From NCBI GenBank assembly GCA_023416335.1, contig JAEZHY010000270.1:1-51835 (forward strand): 51,835 nt of DNA, read 5' to 3'. Shown piece after piece: positions 1 to 9,229 of this stretch; positions within the stretch are counted from its first letter, which is position 1, and the number at the start of each line of letters is the position of its first letter. Source of the stretch: Pseudomonadota bacterium (GTDB taxonomy: Bacteria; Desulfobacterota; Syntrophobacteria; Syntrophobacterales; Syntrophobacteraceae). The notes under the pieces were generated by a model. That model made no database searches and was not told the DNA's origin. It saw only the letters and a program-made list of their open reading frames with translations. Made by a program: the position numbers and the translations under genes.

Positions 1-773
1 CTCATTACCAGAGAGAACCTGAGGAGCGCGCCGAAGAGCGCGACTTTCGATCCCGTTGAAAGGAATGCCGTCACTGGAGCGGGGGCACCCTGGTAGACAT
101 CCGGAGTCCAGAGATGGAAAGGTACTATCGAGACTTTGAAAAAGATCCCGGCCGCGATAAGCCCCATACCAAGCAACTCCACCGCGGCATTCTCTCCCGA
201 AACTGCCGCGCCCAGGCTCCGCGCTATATCGAGTGTCCCGCTTGCAGCAAAGACGAGGGACGTCCCGAATACCAGGAAACCGCTCGCAACCGAACCCATG
301 ACGAAGTATTTGAGGGCAGCCTCGTTTGATTTCGCATCCGTCCGAATCGAGGCTATCAGGATATAGAGCGAAATCGAGAGCGTCTCCAGGCCGAGGAAAA
401 AGACAATCCAGTTTACCGCGCTCGCCGCAAGCGACATGCCCAGAGCGGCAAACAGAATCAGCGAGTAGTATTCATCGCCCGCCCCTTTCAGTCTTGCATT
501 CAGGAAAGAAAGTATCAGTGTAATCAGGGCGATGATGCAGATTATAAAAACAAAGTATCGCGCGTATCCGTGACCATCCACCATTCCGTCGAAATTGAGC
601 GCGGCAGGCGTATGGGAAATCGCGGCAATGCCGGCAGCGACAACGGCCGCAAGGGCGAGACCGTAGAAAAAGACGGACATCTTGCGGCTGAAAATTCCGG
701 AGCAGAGGATGAAGAGACCCCCACCGGCCAGGATCAAATATGGAATGAGAATAGACCAATCCGACGGCATCAT
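1..773 (-). CDS. nuoN: NADH-quinone oxidoreductase subunit N, 3'-truncated by window edge
   Basis: Antiporter-like membrane subunit of the proton-pumping arm of complex I. The frame opens at ATG 773 (a second ATG follows at 770), with GGAG a few bases upstream, 28 bases after the nuoM stop. It stays open to base 1, so about 257 N-terminal residues are visible. The translation is almost entirely hydrophobic helices and carries the family landmarks LGLETLSISLYIL and FHLWTPDVYQGAPAPVTAFL followed by STGSKVALFGALLRF. These match the conserved region around the lysine and helix-break elements of NuoN/NuoM/NuoL proteins. It is the last gene of the nuo operon as seen here. Identification is firm. 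The C-terminus lies outside the window. Confidence 0.95.
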   Translation of the reverse strand, partial: MMPSDWSILIPYLILAGGGLFILCSGIFSRKMSVFFYGLALAAVVAAGIAAISHTPAALNFDGMVDGHGYARYFVFIICIIALITLILSFLNARLKGAGDEYYSLILFAALGMSLAASAVNWIVFFLGLETLSISLYILIASIRTDAKSNEAALKYFVMGSVASGFLVFGTSLVFAASGTLDIARSLGAAVSGENAAVELLGMGLIAAGIFFKVSIVPFHLWTPDVYQGAPAPVTAFLSTGSKVALFGALLRFSLVM

Positions 774-801
774 GAACTCCGACGTGCTCTGCCGATTTTC
801 G

Positions 802-2301
802 TCATGGCAGAGCGGCGAATATGTTTCCGGTGCCGCTCACCAGGCCGTGCACCGGTCCCTGTATCAGATCCAGAAAGGGCGAAGGATAAAAACCTATAAC
901 AAGCGAAATCAAAGCAAGCGGCACGAGAATCGATGCCTCCCGTCCGGTAATGTCCCACAGGTCGTGCTGTGCCCGGGGTTCACCGAAGAGAGTGTCCTGA
1001 ACCAGCCTCAACGCATAAACGAGTACGAAAACGATTCCGCAGAAACCGATAATGCCCACGACAGGGCTGGCCTTGAATGTACCGATCAGGACAAGAATCT
1101 CTCCAACGAAATTGTTCAGACCAGGCAGGCCGACGGTGGACATTGCAAACAGGAGGAAGAATGCGCTGAAGATCGGCATACGTTTCCATATTCCGCCCAT
1201 TTCGGCAAGCTGTCGCGTCCGGGTCCTCTCATCGAGCATGCCGACCAGGATGAACAGCGCGCCCGTGGTGATTCCGTGGTTGATCATCTGCAGGACCGCC
1301 CCGGAAAGGGTCATCGCATTCCACACCGCAATCCCTATAACAATGATTCCCATGTGGGCGATACTCGAATAGGCCACCAGTCTCTTCATATCTTTCTGAG
1401 CCAGGGCAATCCATGATGCGTAAAAGAGCCCTATAAGCCCGATGGCGAACAGCACGGGAACCGAAGCGGCGGCGGCGCGCGGGAATAGCGGAAACGCAAA
1501 TCTCAAGACCGCATAGGCCCCGGTTTTGAGCAGCAACCCGGCAAGTATCACGCTCCCGGCAGTGGGGGCTTCCGTATGCGCATCGGGTAGCCAGGTGTGC
1601 ACGGGGAAGACCGGAATTTTAATCGCAAACGCCAGGAGAAATGCCGCATAGAGCAATCCTTCAGCAAGTGTCGAAAGCGGTGCTTTCGTAAGCATGAAAA
1701 GCGAGAAGGTGTACATTCCGGTCTGGGCGCCGTGCAGGAGATACAGGGCGAGTACAGCGACCAGCATGAGCAGGCTTCCCGTGATGCTGAACATGACGAA
1801 CTTGACCGTCGCGCGTACCTTCTCCTCATGCCCCCATATTCCGATCAGGAAGAACATGGGGATGAGCTGAAATTCCCAAAAAAGGTAAAATAGGACGAGG
1901 TCCATAGCCAGAAAGACGCCCAGCACCCCCGTCTGCATGGTAAGCAGGAAGAAATGAAACAGGCCCACCTTTTCGGTAACCTGTTTCCAGGAAATCAGAA
2001 TGGAAAAGATCCCCAGGAAAGCAGTAAGCGTAATCAGCAGCAGGCTGATTCCGTCCATTGCGAGCGTGTACCGGACCCCCAGACTCGGAATCCAGGCAAA
2101 ATCCTCCATCAGGAGCCAGTCCCCAATTGCACCCGACTTCAGATCCATGAAGTAGAGCGAGAGCACCAGGAAGAAATCCGCAAGCGCAACGACGAGACTG
2201 AATGTCCGGCAGGCTTTCGGATTGCTTCGAAGTGCCGATGCAGCAAGCGCTCCTGCAAGCGGCAGGAAAACGATTATTGTAAGCAGGTATGAATCGTTCA
2301 T
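802..2301 (-). CDS. nuoM: NADH-quinone oxidoreductase subunit M
   Basis: Antiporter-like proton-translocating membrane subunit of complex I, 499 aa, the normal length for NuoM. About 14 hydrophobic segments are visible. Diagnostic stretches are YLFWEFQLIPMFFLIGIWG (family glutamate in the WE pair), VHTWLPDAHTEAPTAGSVIL and the lysine-bearing LLKTGAYAVLRF, followed by AQKDMKRLVAYSSIAHMG. The ATG at 2301 is preceded by a purine-rich GGGATAG. The gene lies between nuoL (64 bases upstream) and nuoN. All residues usually treated as proton-path elements appear present, so it is read as functional. Confidence 0.97.
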   Translation of the reverse strand: MNDSYLLTIIVFLPLAGALAASALRSNPKACRTFSLVVALADFFLVLSLYFMDLKSGAIGDWLLMEDFAWIPSLGVRYTLAMDGISLLLITLTAFLGIFSILISWKQVTEKVGLFHFFLLTMQTGVLGVFLAMDLVLFYLFWEFQLIPMFFLIGIWGHEEKVRATVKFVMFSITGSLLMLVAVLALYLLHGAQTGMYTFSLFMLTKAPLSTLAEGLLYAAFLLAFAIKIPVFPVHTWLPDAHTEAPTAGSVILAGLLLKTGAYAVLRFAFPLFPRAAAASVPVLFAIGLIGLFYASWIALAQKDMKRLVAYSSIAHMGIIVIGIAVWNAMTLSGAVLQMINHGITTGALFILVGMLDERTRTRQLAEMGGIWKRMPIFSAFFLLFAMSTVGLPGLNNFVGEILVLIGTFKASPVVGIIGFCGIVFVLVYALRLVQDTLFGEPRAQHDLWDITGREASILVPLALISLVIGFYPSPFLDLIQGPVHGLVSGTGNIFAALP

Positions 2302-2365
2302 CGAAGCTTTCTATCCCTTTCCTCGACAGGCAGGATCCGGCACGGATGAATTGACGGCTTCACTT

Positions 2366-4264
2366 TCAAAACCCCGCATAGAAGCTCACGGTCAGCCCCA
2401 GAGCCAAAACGGCGAATCCCAGGAAAAGCATGCCGAGATATGTGGAGAGTCTGCCGGTAGTCCAGAGCCGCAGTCCGGAAGAGATTCCCTCGAGCGTCTT
2501 CCCCGAACCGATGAGCGCCCCGTCGACTCCGCGTTCATCGACCTGTACCCACAATACTCCCGCAATGAACCGAAAGGGTCGGGCTATTACTGCCCGATAG
2601 AGTGCATCCAGGTAAAAGCCCGAAAGGAGGAAATTGCGCACACCAGACACGAGATCCTCAACACGCCGAGCAAACGGAAGCTGCACCGGCCCATAGAGTA
2701 GATAGGCCACCGCGAGAGCCGTGATTGCCAGGAAGGCATCGAGCGCCGCGATAATCCTCCCGGTCTCATGGGTCAAGCCCATGTGATCGAGCGCGCCGTG
2801 AACAGAGCTGAGATATCCCGACAGCCATTCCTTTCCGCCCCATTCCGGGGAGAAATTGATGTACCCTCCTACTAACGCCAGAACGGCAAGCGGCCACAGC
2901 GGACCGATCATAATGCGCGGCGTGGACCGGACATCGTGTACCGCCTCTCCCGCAGGTCTGGCGAACACCACAAAAAAGAGGCGAAACGCATATAGAGCGG
3001 TGAGGAAAGTAGCAACCAGTGCCCCTATCCAGAACACTCTGAAAATCGGATCGGCATTGCCGTAGACCGCTACGAGCACGCGGTCCTTGTTCAAAAAACC
3101 GCTGAAAGGCGGAATCGCTCCAAGCGAGAGCGCTCCGGCGAGAAAGAGCCAGAACATCTTCGGCATATATTTCCGGAGGCCGCCCATCATGAAGATATCC
3201 CCCTGCTCATGAAGTGCCTGGATGATACACCCGGCGCACAGGAAGAGCAGCGACTTGTAAAAGGCGTGGGAGAGGAGAAAAGACATGCTGCCGATGATAT
3301 CGCCTGCACCGACGGCAAGGAACATATACCCGAGCTGGCTAATAGTCGAATAGGCGAGAATTCTCTTCATGTCCCTCTGCCCCAGGGCGGAGAGCGCGGC
3401 ATAGAGCGCCGTCACCACACCGACGCCGGCAACCGTCGTCATGGCAACGGGAGAATGGGCAAGCACTGGAAAAAGCCGCATCAAGAGGTATACGCCCGCG
3501 GTAACCATCGTGGCGGCATGGATAAGGGCCGAAACGGGAGTCGGACCCGCCATCGCATCCGGAAGCCAAACTGTCAGCGGGAGCTGTGCGGATTTTCCGA
3601 CAGCAGACCAGAGCAGCAGCAGGCCTATCGCCGTTGCCATCCCAACGGTGAGCGTGCCGGCCTGGGCATCGATAACGGATATCGCGGTATTATTGAAGTG
3701 TAGAAAGAGAAGCCCGATAGCAATCCCAAAACCCACGTCGCCGATTCGCGTCAGAATAAACGCCTTTCGTCCGGCCGTCGCCTTTTCAGAGTCGCTGTAC
3801 CAGAATCCGATCAGCGCGTAAGAGCAGAAGCCCACCCCTTCCCATCCGACAAATAGAAATACGATATTGTCGGCAAGAGCGATCACAAGCATCGAAAAAA
3901 CAAACAGATTCAGATAACAGAAGTACCGCGTGTAGTCCGTGTCCTCACGCATGTACCCGACGGAATAGATATGAATTAGCCCGGACACGAAGGTGACCAT
4001 TAAGGTCATCAATGCCGAGAGCGGATCGAAGAGAACATCGGCTCCAATCTGAAAGTTATCGACCGCTATCCATCGGAAAAAAGTCACGGTAAATGTTTTT
4101 TCCCACCCAAGGACAAAAGCGGCGAGAGCGAATACGAAGGAACCGACGATGGCGGCGCAGGCCGCGATCTCAGCATACCGTCTCTCGACCTTTCTTCCGA
4201 AAACCGCCTGGAAGAAAGCCCCGGCAAGAGGGAAAAGGAGGACCAGAGCCAGGATGGATTTCAC
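2366..4264 (-). CDS. nuoL: NADH-quinone oxidoreductase subunit L
   Basis: Largest antiporter-like membrane subunit of complex I, 632 aa, ending in the long amphipathic helix and anchor region typical of NuoL. Visible signatures are DPLSALMTLMVTFVSGLIHIYS, FVGWEGVGFCSYALIGFW, LTVWLPDAMAGPTPVSALIH and QRDMKRILAYSTISQLGYM. The start is GTG 4264 with AGAGGAT about 7 bases upstream, three bases beyond the nuoK stop, so translation is probably coupled. It should sit at the distal end of the membrane arm. No truncation or frameshift was seen. Confidence 0.97.
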   Translation of the reverse strand: MKSILALVLLFPLAGAFFQAVFGRKVERRYAEIAACAAIVGSFVFALAAFVLGWEKTFTVTFFRWIAVDNFQIGADVLFDPLSALMTLMVTFVSGLIHIYSVGYMREDTDYTRYFCYLNLFVFSMLVIALADNIVFLFVGWEGVGFCSYALIGFWYSDSEKATAGRKAFILTRIGDVGFGIAIGLLFLHFNNTAISVIDAQAGTLTVGMATAIGLLLLWSAVGKSAQLPLTVWLPDAMAGPTPVSALIHAATMVTAGVYLLMRLFPVLAHSPVAMTTVAGVGVVTALYAALSALGQRDMKRILAYSTISQLGYMFLAVGAGDIIGSMSFLLSHAFYKSLLFLCAGCIIQALHEQGDIFMMGGLRKYMPKMFWLFLAGALSLGAIPPFSGFLNKDRVLVAVYGNADPIFRVFWIGALVATFLTALYAFRLFFVVFARPAGEAVHDVRSTPRIMIGPLWPLAVLALVGGYINFSPEWGGKEWLSGYLSSVHGALDHMGLTHETGRIIAALDAFLAITALAVAYLLYGPVQLPFARRVEDLVSGVRNFLLSGFYLDALYRAVIARPFRFIAGVLWVQVDERGVDGALIGSGKTLEGISSGLRLWTTGRLSTYLGMLFLGFAVLALGLTVSFYAGF

Positions 4265-4267
4265 GTC

Positions 4268-4573
4268 TTATCCTCTCAACGTACTGTATGTATCGGCACT
4301 GACCGATCCCGTCCGCCTTTGCGAGAAAATGATCAGCGCAAGCCCGACGGAAACCTCGGCAGCCGCAAAAGCCATAATGAAAATCACGAATACCTGCCCG
4401 TCGAGCACGCCCCAGCGTAAAGATGCCGCAACAAGGGCAATGCCTGCCGCATTCAGCATGATCTCAACGCCGACCAGAATCATTACCAGGTTCCGGCGGG
4501 CAGCCGCGCATGCAGCTCCAAGAAAGAAGACCACTCCTGCCAGCAGAAGCACCTGGTTGAAAGGCACAATCAT
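4268..4573 (-). CDS. nuoK: NADH-quinone oxidoreductase subunit K
   Basis: Small three-helix membrane subunit of complex I, 101 aa, the expected size. The sequence contains LVMILVGVEIMLNAAGIAL, whose glutamate belongs to the intramembrane proton path, and the second conserved acidic position in FAAAEVSVGLALI. The ATG overlaps the nuoJ stop as ATGA, and a strong GGAGGTGG lies just upstream, indicating translational coupling. Its place between nuoJ and nuoL is the standard nuo order. Confidence 0.97.
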   Translation of the reverse strand: MIVPFNQVLLLAGVVFFLGAACAAARRNLVMILVGVEIMLNAAGIALVAASLRWGVLDGQVFVIFIMAFAAAEVSVGLALIIFSQRRTGSVSADTYSTLRG

Positions 4574-5091
4574 TTTTCCACCTCCAGTTGCGCCACGGTC
4601 TTCTCCTTGTATGTGCCCAGGTACAAAGCGCCGACCAGGGCAACAAAAAGCAGGATCGAAACAATCTCGACGGCCAGCCAGTATCTTTCGAAAAGGTATT
4701 TTCCAAATGCAACGGGAGACGCAGTCGCCGGAACCAGTTCAAAATCCATTGCCGGCGCTGCGAACAGGAGCATTCCAAATAGAACGATCGACACCCCGCC
4801 GAGCATGACGGGGAAGAGCCACTGTTTGTAGCCGGGCCTCGGCGGTGTCGCGCCTCCTACAAGGGTCATGACTATGAACAGGAACAACACCATGATCGCA
4901 CCCGCGTAAATGATCACTTCCAGGGCCGCGAGAACGGGGGCGCCCAGCAGGTAAAACAGGATCGCGGTCGCGAAAAAGGACTGGATCAGGTACACGATCG
5001 CGTGCACAAGGTTCTTGCGCGTTATGGCCATTGCAGTAGAGCCGATTATCAGAACTGCCAGCGAGTAGAAGATTATCTGTAAAGCTATCAT
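4570..5091 (-). CDS. nuoJ: NADH-quinone oxidoreductase subunit J
   Basis: Membrane subunit of complex I, 173 aa from the ATG at 5091 (MIALQIIFYSLAVLIIGSTA). The same frame also opens at a GTG at 5139 that overlaps the end of nuoI, but that gives a polar 16-residue N-terminal extension foreign to the family, so the internal ATG is preferred. Five hydrophobic helices are visible. LAALEVIIYAGAIMVLFLFI is the conserved third-helix motif with a pi-bulge glycine and a conserved glutamate. The stop overlaps the nuoK start by 4 bases. Confidence 0.94.
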   Translation of the reverse strand: MIALQIIFYSLAVLIIGSTAMAITRKNLVHAIVYLIQSFFATAILFYLLGAPVLAALEVIIYAGAIMVLFLFIVMTLVGGATPPRPGYKQWLFPVMLGGVSIVLFGMLLFAAPAMDFELVPATASPVAFGKYLFERYWLAVEIVSILLFVALVGALYLGTYKEKTVAQLEVEK

Positions 5092-5135
5092 TGCATTTTC
5101 CAGTCGGTCCCTGTTCGTAAACCGGACGGCACATA

Positions 5136-5690
5136 TCACGGCATATTGCTCTTCACATCCACAGGCGGCGTTTCGTTGATATGTTCGCCCTTATCCAGTT
5201 CGACAGCAACTCCCGCATGCCTGTAAAAGTTGTACTCACTGTCCTTGCCGCAGCTGTCGATCAGCAGGTCTTCCTTTTCGTATACGAAATCGAGGACATC
5301 GTATTTGCAGAATTCGAAATCGGGTGTCAGCTGAATTGCGAGAGTAGGACACGCCTCCTCACAGAGGCCTCAGTAAATACACCGCGCAAAGTTGATCCTG
5401 AACCACAGAGGATACCGACGCCCGTCTTCTCGTTCCGCGCCTTCCATGGAAATGCAGTCCGTGGGGCAAACGGCTTCGCAAAGATAGCAGGAGACGCATC
5501 TTTCCTCGCCCTCCGGATCCCGCGTCAAAACGATCCGAAAACGCGTCCGGGACGGGAAAGGCCTTTTGAATTCCGGATACTGCTGCGTAATAGGCTTCCG
5601 GAAGAGATGCTTGAGCGTGATGTAGTACGAATCGAACATCCCGACGACGCCGTCGATCACCTCGCGGGAAAGCGATTTTTTCTCTTCCAT
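5136..5690 (-). CDS. nuoI: NADH-quinone oxidoreductase subunit I with in-frame TGA (candidate selenoprotein)
   Basis: Iron-sulfur subunit of the peripheral arm of complex I that carries two [4Fe-4S] clusters (N6a and N6b). The first motif is normal: [12 protein letters not shown]. The second reads [14 protein letters not shown], so the TGA at 5370-5372 (codon 107) stands where the second ligand cysteine belongs. The frame after it continues for 77 residues with typical NuoI sequence ([39 protein letters not shown]) to a TGA at 5136-5138. The total is 184 residues including residue 107, the usual family length. Start ATG 5690 has GAGGT upstream and nearly abuts nuoH. Either UGA is decoded as selenocysteine, or this is a point mutation or sequencing error in a TGC/TGT codon. 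Conservation on both sides argues against old decay. Confidence 0.9.
5342..5372 (-). promoter_or_regulatory. Candidate bacterial SECIS element in nuoI
   Basis: Counting the UGA at 5372-5370 as nucleotides 1-3, the mRNA can fold GAGGAGG (13-19) onto CCUACUC (25-31). There is one G.A mismatch, and the five-base loop CGUGU has a G in second position. The apical loop begins 16 nucleotides after the UGA, at the short limit of the commonly used bacterial SECIS model, which wants a loop G in the first two positions. A competing hairpin, GCCUC with GAGGC (nucleotides 5-9 and 16-20), also exists. The stem is short and falls in codons constrained by protein conservation, so it may be chance. Confidence 0.4.
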
Positions 5691-5691
5691 T

Positions 5692-6684
5692 TCAGGACCT
5701 CACAGCCAGGGCGACCGCCCCGGTTACTATGATATTGACAAGAGAAAGCGGCAGCAGGAACTTCCATCCGATCTGCATGAGCTGGTCGTAGCGCACTCTG
5801 GGCAGGGTCCCTCTCGTCCAGATGAAGAATATGGGAATGATAAACATCTTAATGAGAAACCAGATAAAAGGCGGCAGAACGGGACCACGCCAACCTCCCA
5901 GAAAGAAGACGGCAACCAGCGCCCCGAGCACGATCATGCTCAGGTACTCTCCGAGAAAATAAAGCGCGAACCGCATACCGCTGTATTCCGCATGAAACCC
6001 TGCGACCAGTTCATTTTCCGCTTCCGGAAGATCGAAAGGCAGTCGGTTGGATTCCGCCATACTGGCTGCCAGGAATATCAGAAAAGAGACCGGTTGAACG
6101 ATTATGAACGGATAACGGGCCTGGGCATTCACGATATCCACAAGGCTGAACGATCCGGCGAGCATGATGACCGGGATCAGGGAGAGCCCAAGGGCAAGTT
6201 CATAGCTTATGAGCTGTGCAGCTCCGCGAATTGCACCCAGCAGGCTGTACTTCGAGTTGGAGGCCCATCCGCCGAGCGCAACGCCGTACACGCTGATCGA
6301 AGTTATCGCAAGCACGAACAGGGCCCCGATATTGAGGTCCGTGATTACCATCGGAATGCGCGTATCCCCGATCGTAAGGTCGGATGAAAACGGCACCACG
6401 GCGGCGATCACGAGTGGAACCATCGCAACCACTGCCGGAGCGAGCAGGAATATGATCCGGTCGGCACCCCTCGGAACGATATCTTCCTTCAAAAGCAGTT
6501 TCAGACCATCGGCAACCGGCTGAAGCAGGCCGAAAGGCCCCACGCGGTTCGGGCCGTAGCGTATCTGCAGCCTGCCCAGAAGCTTGCGCTCGACAAGCAC
6601 CATGTTCGCGGCAAATCCCAGCAGAAAAACCAAAACGACCGCGAGTTTTATCAACAAAACAATGAATCCGAGTATCCACCACAT
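5692..6684 (-). CDS. nuoH: NADH-quinone oxidoreductase subunit H
   Basis: Membrane subunit at the junction between the two arms of complex I, lining the quinone chamber; 330 aa, normal length. Landmarks are ERKLLGRLQIRYGPNRVGP near the N-terminus, the glutamate-rich loop AESNRLPFDLPEAENELVAG, and the C-terminal RGTLPRVRYDQLMQIGWK. About eight hydrophobic helices are present. The start ATG 6684 lies about 50 bases after the nuoG stop, and the stop nearly touches nuoI, so H-I-J-K are tightly packed. Confidence 0.97.
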   Translation of the reverse strand: MWWILGFIVLLIKLAVVLVFLLGFAANMVLVERKLLGRLQIRYGPNRVGPFGLLQPVADGLKLLLKEDIVPRGADRIIFLLAPAVVAMVPLVIAAVVPFSSDLTIGDTRIPMVITDLNIGALFVLAITSISVYGVALGGWASNSKYSLLGAIRGAAQLISYELALGLSLIPVIMLAGSFSLVDIVNAQARYPFIIVQPVSFLIFLAASMAESNRLPFDLPEAENELVAGFHAEYSGMRFALYFLGEYLSMIVLGALVAVFFLGGWRGPVLPPFIWFLIKMFIIPIFFIWTRGTLPRVRYDQLMQIGWKFLLPLSLVNIIVTGAVALAVRS

Positions 6685-6733
6685 AAGTTCAAATCCGTCT
6701 TTCGAAACGATGCCGGTATTTCCCGTTGCAGAC

Positions 6734-9229
6734 CTATTTCGAATCAGGGGCGCGGGTGATCTTTTCCGGAGAAACCCGAACCGGGAAAGACTTTATTTTT
6801 TGCCAGTCAAGCCATCGATGTCGCGGGAGGACGAGAACTCCTTCCGCCATACGTTCCGAAACCAAAAGCTTTACCTCAACCGATCCGTTTTCCAGCTCAA
6901 GGAAGACCATGTTCCCGTCCGAAAGGCCGGCCTTCGCCGCATCCTTCGGGTGCATGGAAAGGACCGGCTCCGGTATGCTGTCCCGAATGCTGTCCGAATA
7001 AGCCGAAAATTCACTCGTGCCGAACATCCAGTCCGTCATGATCAGTTCCAGGCCCTGGACTTTACCCGGCTTCTTCCCTGTCACCTGAGCAGATGAGAAA
7101 TCCAGTTCCGACTGCGCAGGGATTACCCGTTCACCGTCAATCGGATATCTGCCGCCAAATCGCTCCAGAGCCGGATGTTCCAATCCCATGAAATCTCCGG
7201 GGGAGTTGGAACCCGGCTTTACCTCTTCAGATTTTGCTGCAAACTCGCGCAGGATCTTCCAGGCCGGTATGTGATCGCCCCCGGGAATAAAGTCTCTGAA
7301 AACATGGGGGGGATGCCCACCCCATATGGGTTTGCCGCCGTTGTGGACCTTTTGGGCGAACTGAACCCTGCCTTCCTGATTGATGAAGGTCGAAGGGGTT
7401 TCGAAGACGGTCGAGGAAGGACAGAATATGGAAGCGCGCTCAACCAGTTCAGCCGGGAGATAATCGATTACAACGAGCAATTCGAGCGCGGAGAGGACCT
7501 GTTCCAGTCTTTTGCGGTCGTGGAAGCAACGAAGCAAATCGTTTTCAACGACAACGAGTGCCCGCACCGCACCGGCGTCTATCGCGTCCAGAATGTTCGT
7601 GAACGCCTGCCCTTCAGTACCGGAGAGGAGACCTGAACTGAAGGAGTTAGCCCCCGGAAGGATGTAAAAGATGCCGCACTCCCTTTTAGTCTGTCCAAGC
7701 AACAAAGCACAGTCGGCTGCAAAATCGGGTGTTGACGCCCGCACAATTCCTGTGCCGCAGACTATGACCGGTTTCTTGCTCACTTTCAGTTGGTCCGAAA
7801 GAGATTTGATCCTCCCCTGGAGGCCACGTGTTTCAAGTTTCGCGGGCAGATCCTGCCAGAACTTCTTCGCCTTCTGCTGCAGCTTGTTGGAATCTTTTTC
7901 CGGGATACTGTTTCTGATCAGCATTCCGAGAAGCGGTTCGATCTGATCTGGAGCGGCCTGTATGTGCTCGAATTCGAAAGGCATGCACACGGGCCTCGGA
8001 TCGATAACGACCACCCGCGCATTCTTCCTTGCTGCCTGCCGCAACGCTATTGCGGACATCCCTGCCTCATTGAGCGGGTCCGCTCCGACGACCATGATGA
8101 AGTCGGCGGATTCAATTTCGGACATGGATACGGCCAGCCGTCCGTCCAGCCTGCGCACCGCATTGCGAACCTTGCGACCAGACGCGCGATTGAGGAAGAA
8201 AACGGGATCCCGCCATTTGTTCGATCGGCAGATCCTCTTGAGCATGGTCTGCGTCTCCAGGCTGTTCCGGTCCGAACCGACGGCGGCAATCGCCTGAGGC
8301 CCGTACTTTGCAGCCAATTCGGCCAGAAGCTCTCCCGCCCTGCTCACGGCGGCCTGCATCGGAACTTCCTTGCCGTCGACACGGGCACTCCAGGGACGCT
8401 GGTCGTGTGTTGCCCCCCCGTTAGTATATGAAAAGCCGAACCTGCATGCGTCGCATATGAAGTAGCCGTTAACCGCCGGATTGTGGCGGCCCTCGACGCG
8501 CATGATCGCCCGGTAAAAGGCGTTGCCGACCGTATTGCAGCCGAGAGAGCATTGAATGCAAAGCGATGGAGCACGTTCAAGCTGCCATCTGCGCACCTTG
8601 AACCGTGCTGTTTTGTCTGTGTAGACGCCGGTAGGGCAGACATCGACCAGGTTGCCGGAAAAAGGGCTTTCGAGATCCCCGTCCGCAAACCTGCCGAAGT
8701 ATACGCGATCGCCGATCTGCATCGGCCCGAGGTCGCGATATCCCGTATATTCCTGATAAAAGCGCGAGCACCTGTAACAATGGATGCAGCGGTTCATTTC
8801 GTGCTGGATATAAGGTCCGAGGTACTGGTCCCGGTAGGTGCGCTTTTTCCCGAGATAGCGCCGCCTGCCGTGCCCGCCGGATACGGTCTCGTCCTGAAGC
8901 AGGCATTGCCCACCCTCATCGCAGACCGGGCAATCGTGCGGGTGGTTCATCATGAGCCATTCGATCACCCATTTTCGGAACTGCACCGCTTCTTCGTCCG
9001 TCGTCGACACGACCATACCGTCCTTTGCGTCTATCATGCAGCTCATCTGCACGCCTTTGAACGGCCCCTGGAGGAACTTCACGGCGCACATCCGACATGC
9101 TCCCACGGCCCCCAATGCCTTGTGGTAGCAAAAGCGCGGTATCATGATGCCAAGCATTTCGGCCGCATCGATTACCTTGGTTCCCTCGGGAACTTCTATT
9201 TCACGATCATCAATGACCAGCCTTGGCAT
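6734..9229 (-). CDS. nuoG: NADH-quinone oxidoreductase subunit G
   Basis: Large iron-sulfur subunit of the NADH-oxidising arm, 831 aa from the ATG at 9229 (MPRLVIDDREIEVPEGTKV), which overlaps the 3' end of nuoF by 20 bases. An N-terminal [2Fe-2S] domain (cysteines in CYHKALGAVGACRMC and MSC) is followed by the His/Cys ligand motif HPHDCPVCDEGGQC and CIHCYRCSRF. The extra motif CIQCSLGC followed after 27 residues by CDAC provides the C-x2-C-x3-C-x27-C pattern of the additional N7 cluster found in some bacterial enzymes. The remainder is a molybdopterin-oxidoreductase-like fold (GADPLNEAG, IPGGDHIPAW). The frame also extends upstream to 9313, but the extension is not NuoG-like. Confidence 0.96.
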   Translation of the reverse strand: MPRLVIDDREIEVPEGTKVIDAAEMLGIMIPRFCYHKALGAVGACRMCAVKFLQGPFKGVQMSCMIDAKDGMVVSTTDEEAVQFRKWVIEWLMMNHPHDCPVCDEGGQCLLQDETVSGGHGRRRYLGKKRTYRDQYLGPYIQHEMNRCIHCYRCSRFYQEYTGYRDLGPMQIGDRVYFGRFADGDLESPFSGNLVDVCPTGVYTDKTARFKVRRWQLERAPSLCIQCSLGCNTVGNAFYRAIMRVEGRHNPAVNGYFICDACRFGFSYTNGGATHDQRPWSARVDGKEVPMQAAVSRAGELLAELAAKYGPQAIAAVGSDRNSLETQTMLKRICRSNKWRDPVFFLNRASGRKVRNAVRRLDGRLAVSMSEIESADFIMVVGADPLNEAGMSAIALRQAARKNARVVVIDPRPVCMPFEFEHIQAAPDQIEPLLGMLIRNSIPEKDSNKLQQKAKKFWQDLPAKLETRGLQGRIKSLSDQLKVSKKPVIVCGTGIVRASTPDFAADCALLLGQTKRECGIFYILPGANSFSSGLLSGTEGQAFTNILDAIDAGAVRALVVVENDLLRCFHDRKRLEQVLSALELLVVIDYLPAELVERASIFCPSSTVFETPSTFINQEGRVQFAQKVHNGGKPIWGGHPPHVFRDFIPGGDHIPAWKILREFAAKSEEVKPGSNSPGDFMGLEHPALERFGGRYPIDGERVIPAQSELDFSSAQVTGKKPGKVQGLELIMTDWMFGTSEFSAYSDSIRDSIPEPVLSMHPKDAAKAGLSDGNMVFLELENGSVEVKLLVSERMAEGVLVLPRHRWLDWQKIKSFPVRVSPEKITRAPDSK

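Noticed and set aside
5136..5690. Genome-wide reassignment of TGA (for example to Gly, Trp or Cys) as explanation for nuoI
   Set aside because: TGA acts as a normal stop for several other genes here, including nuoA, nuoJ and nuoI itself, so a general code change is unlikely.
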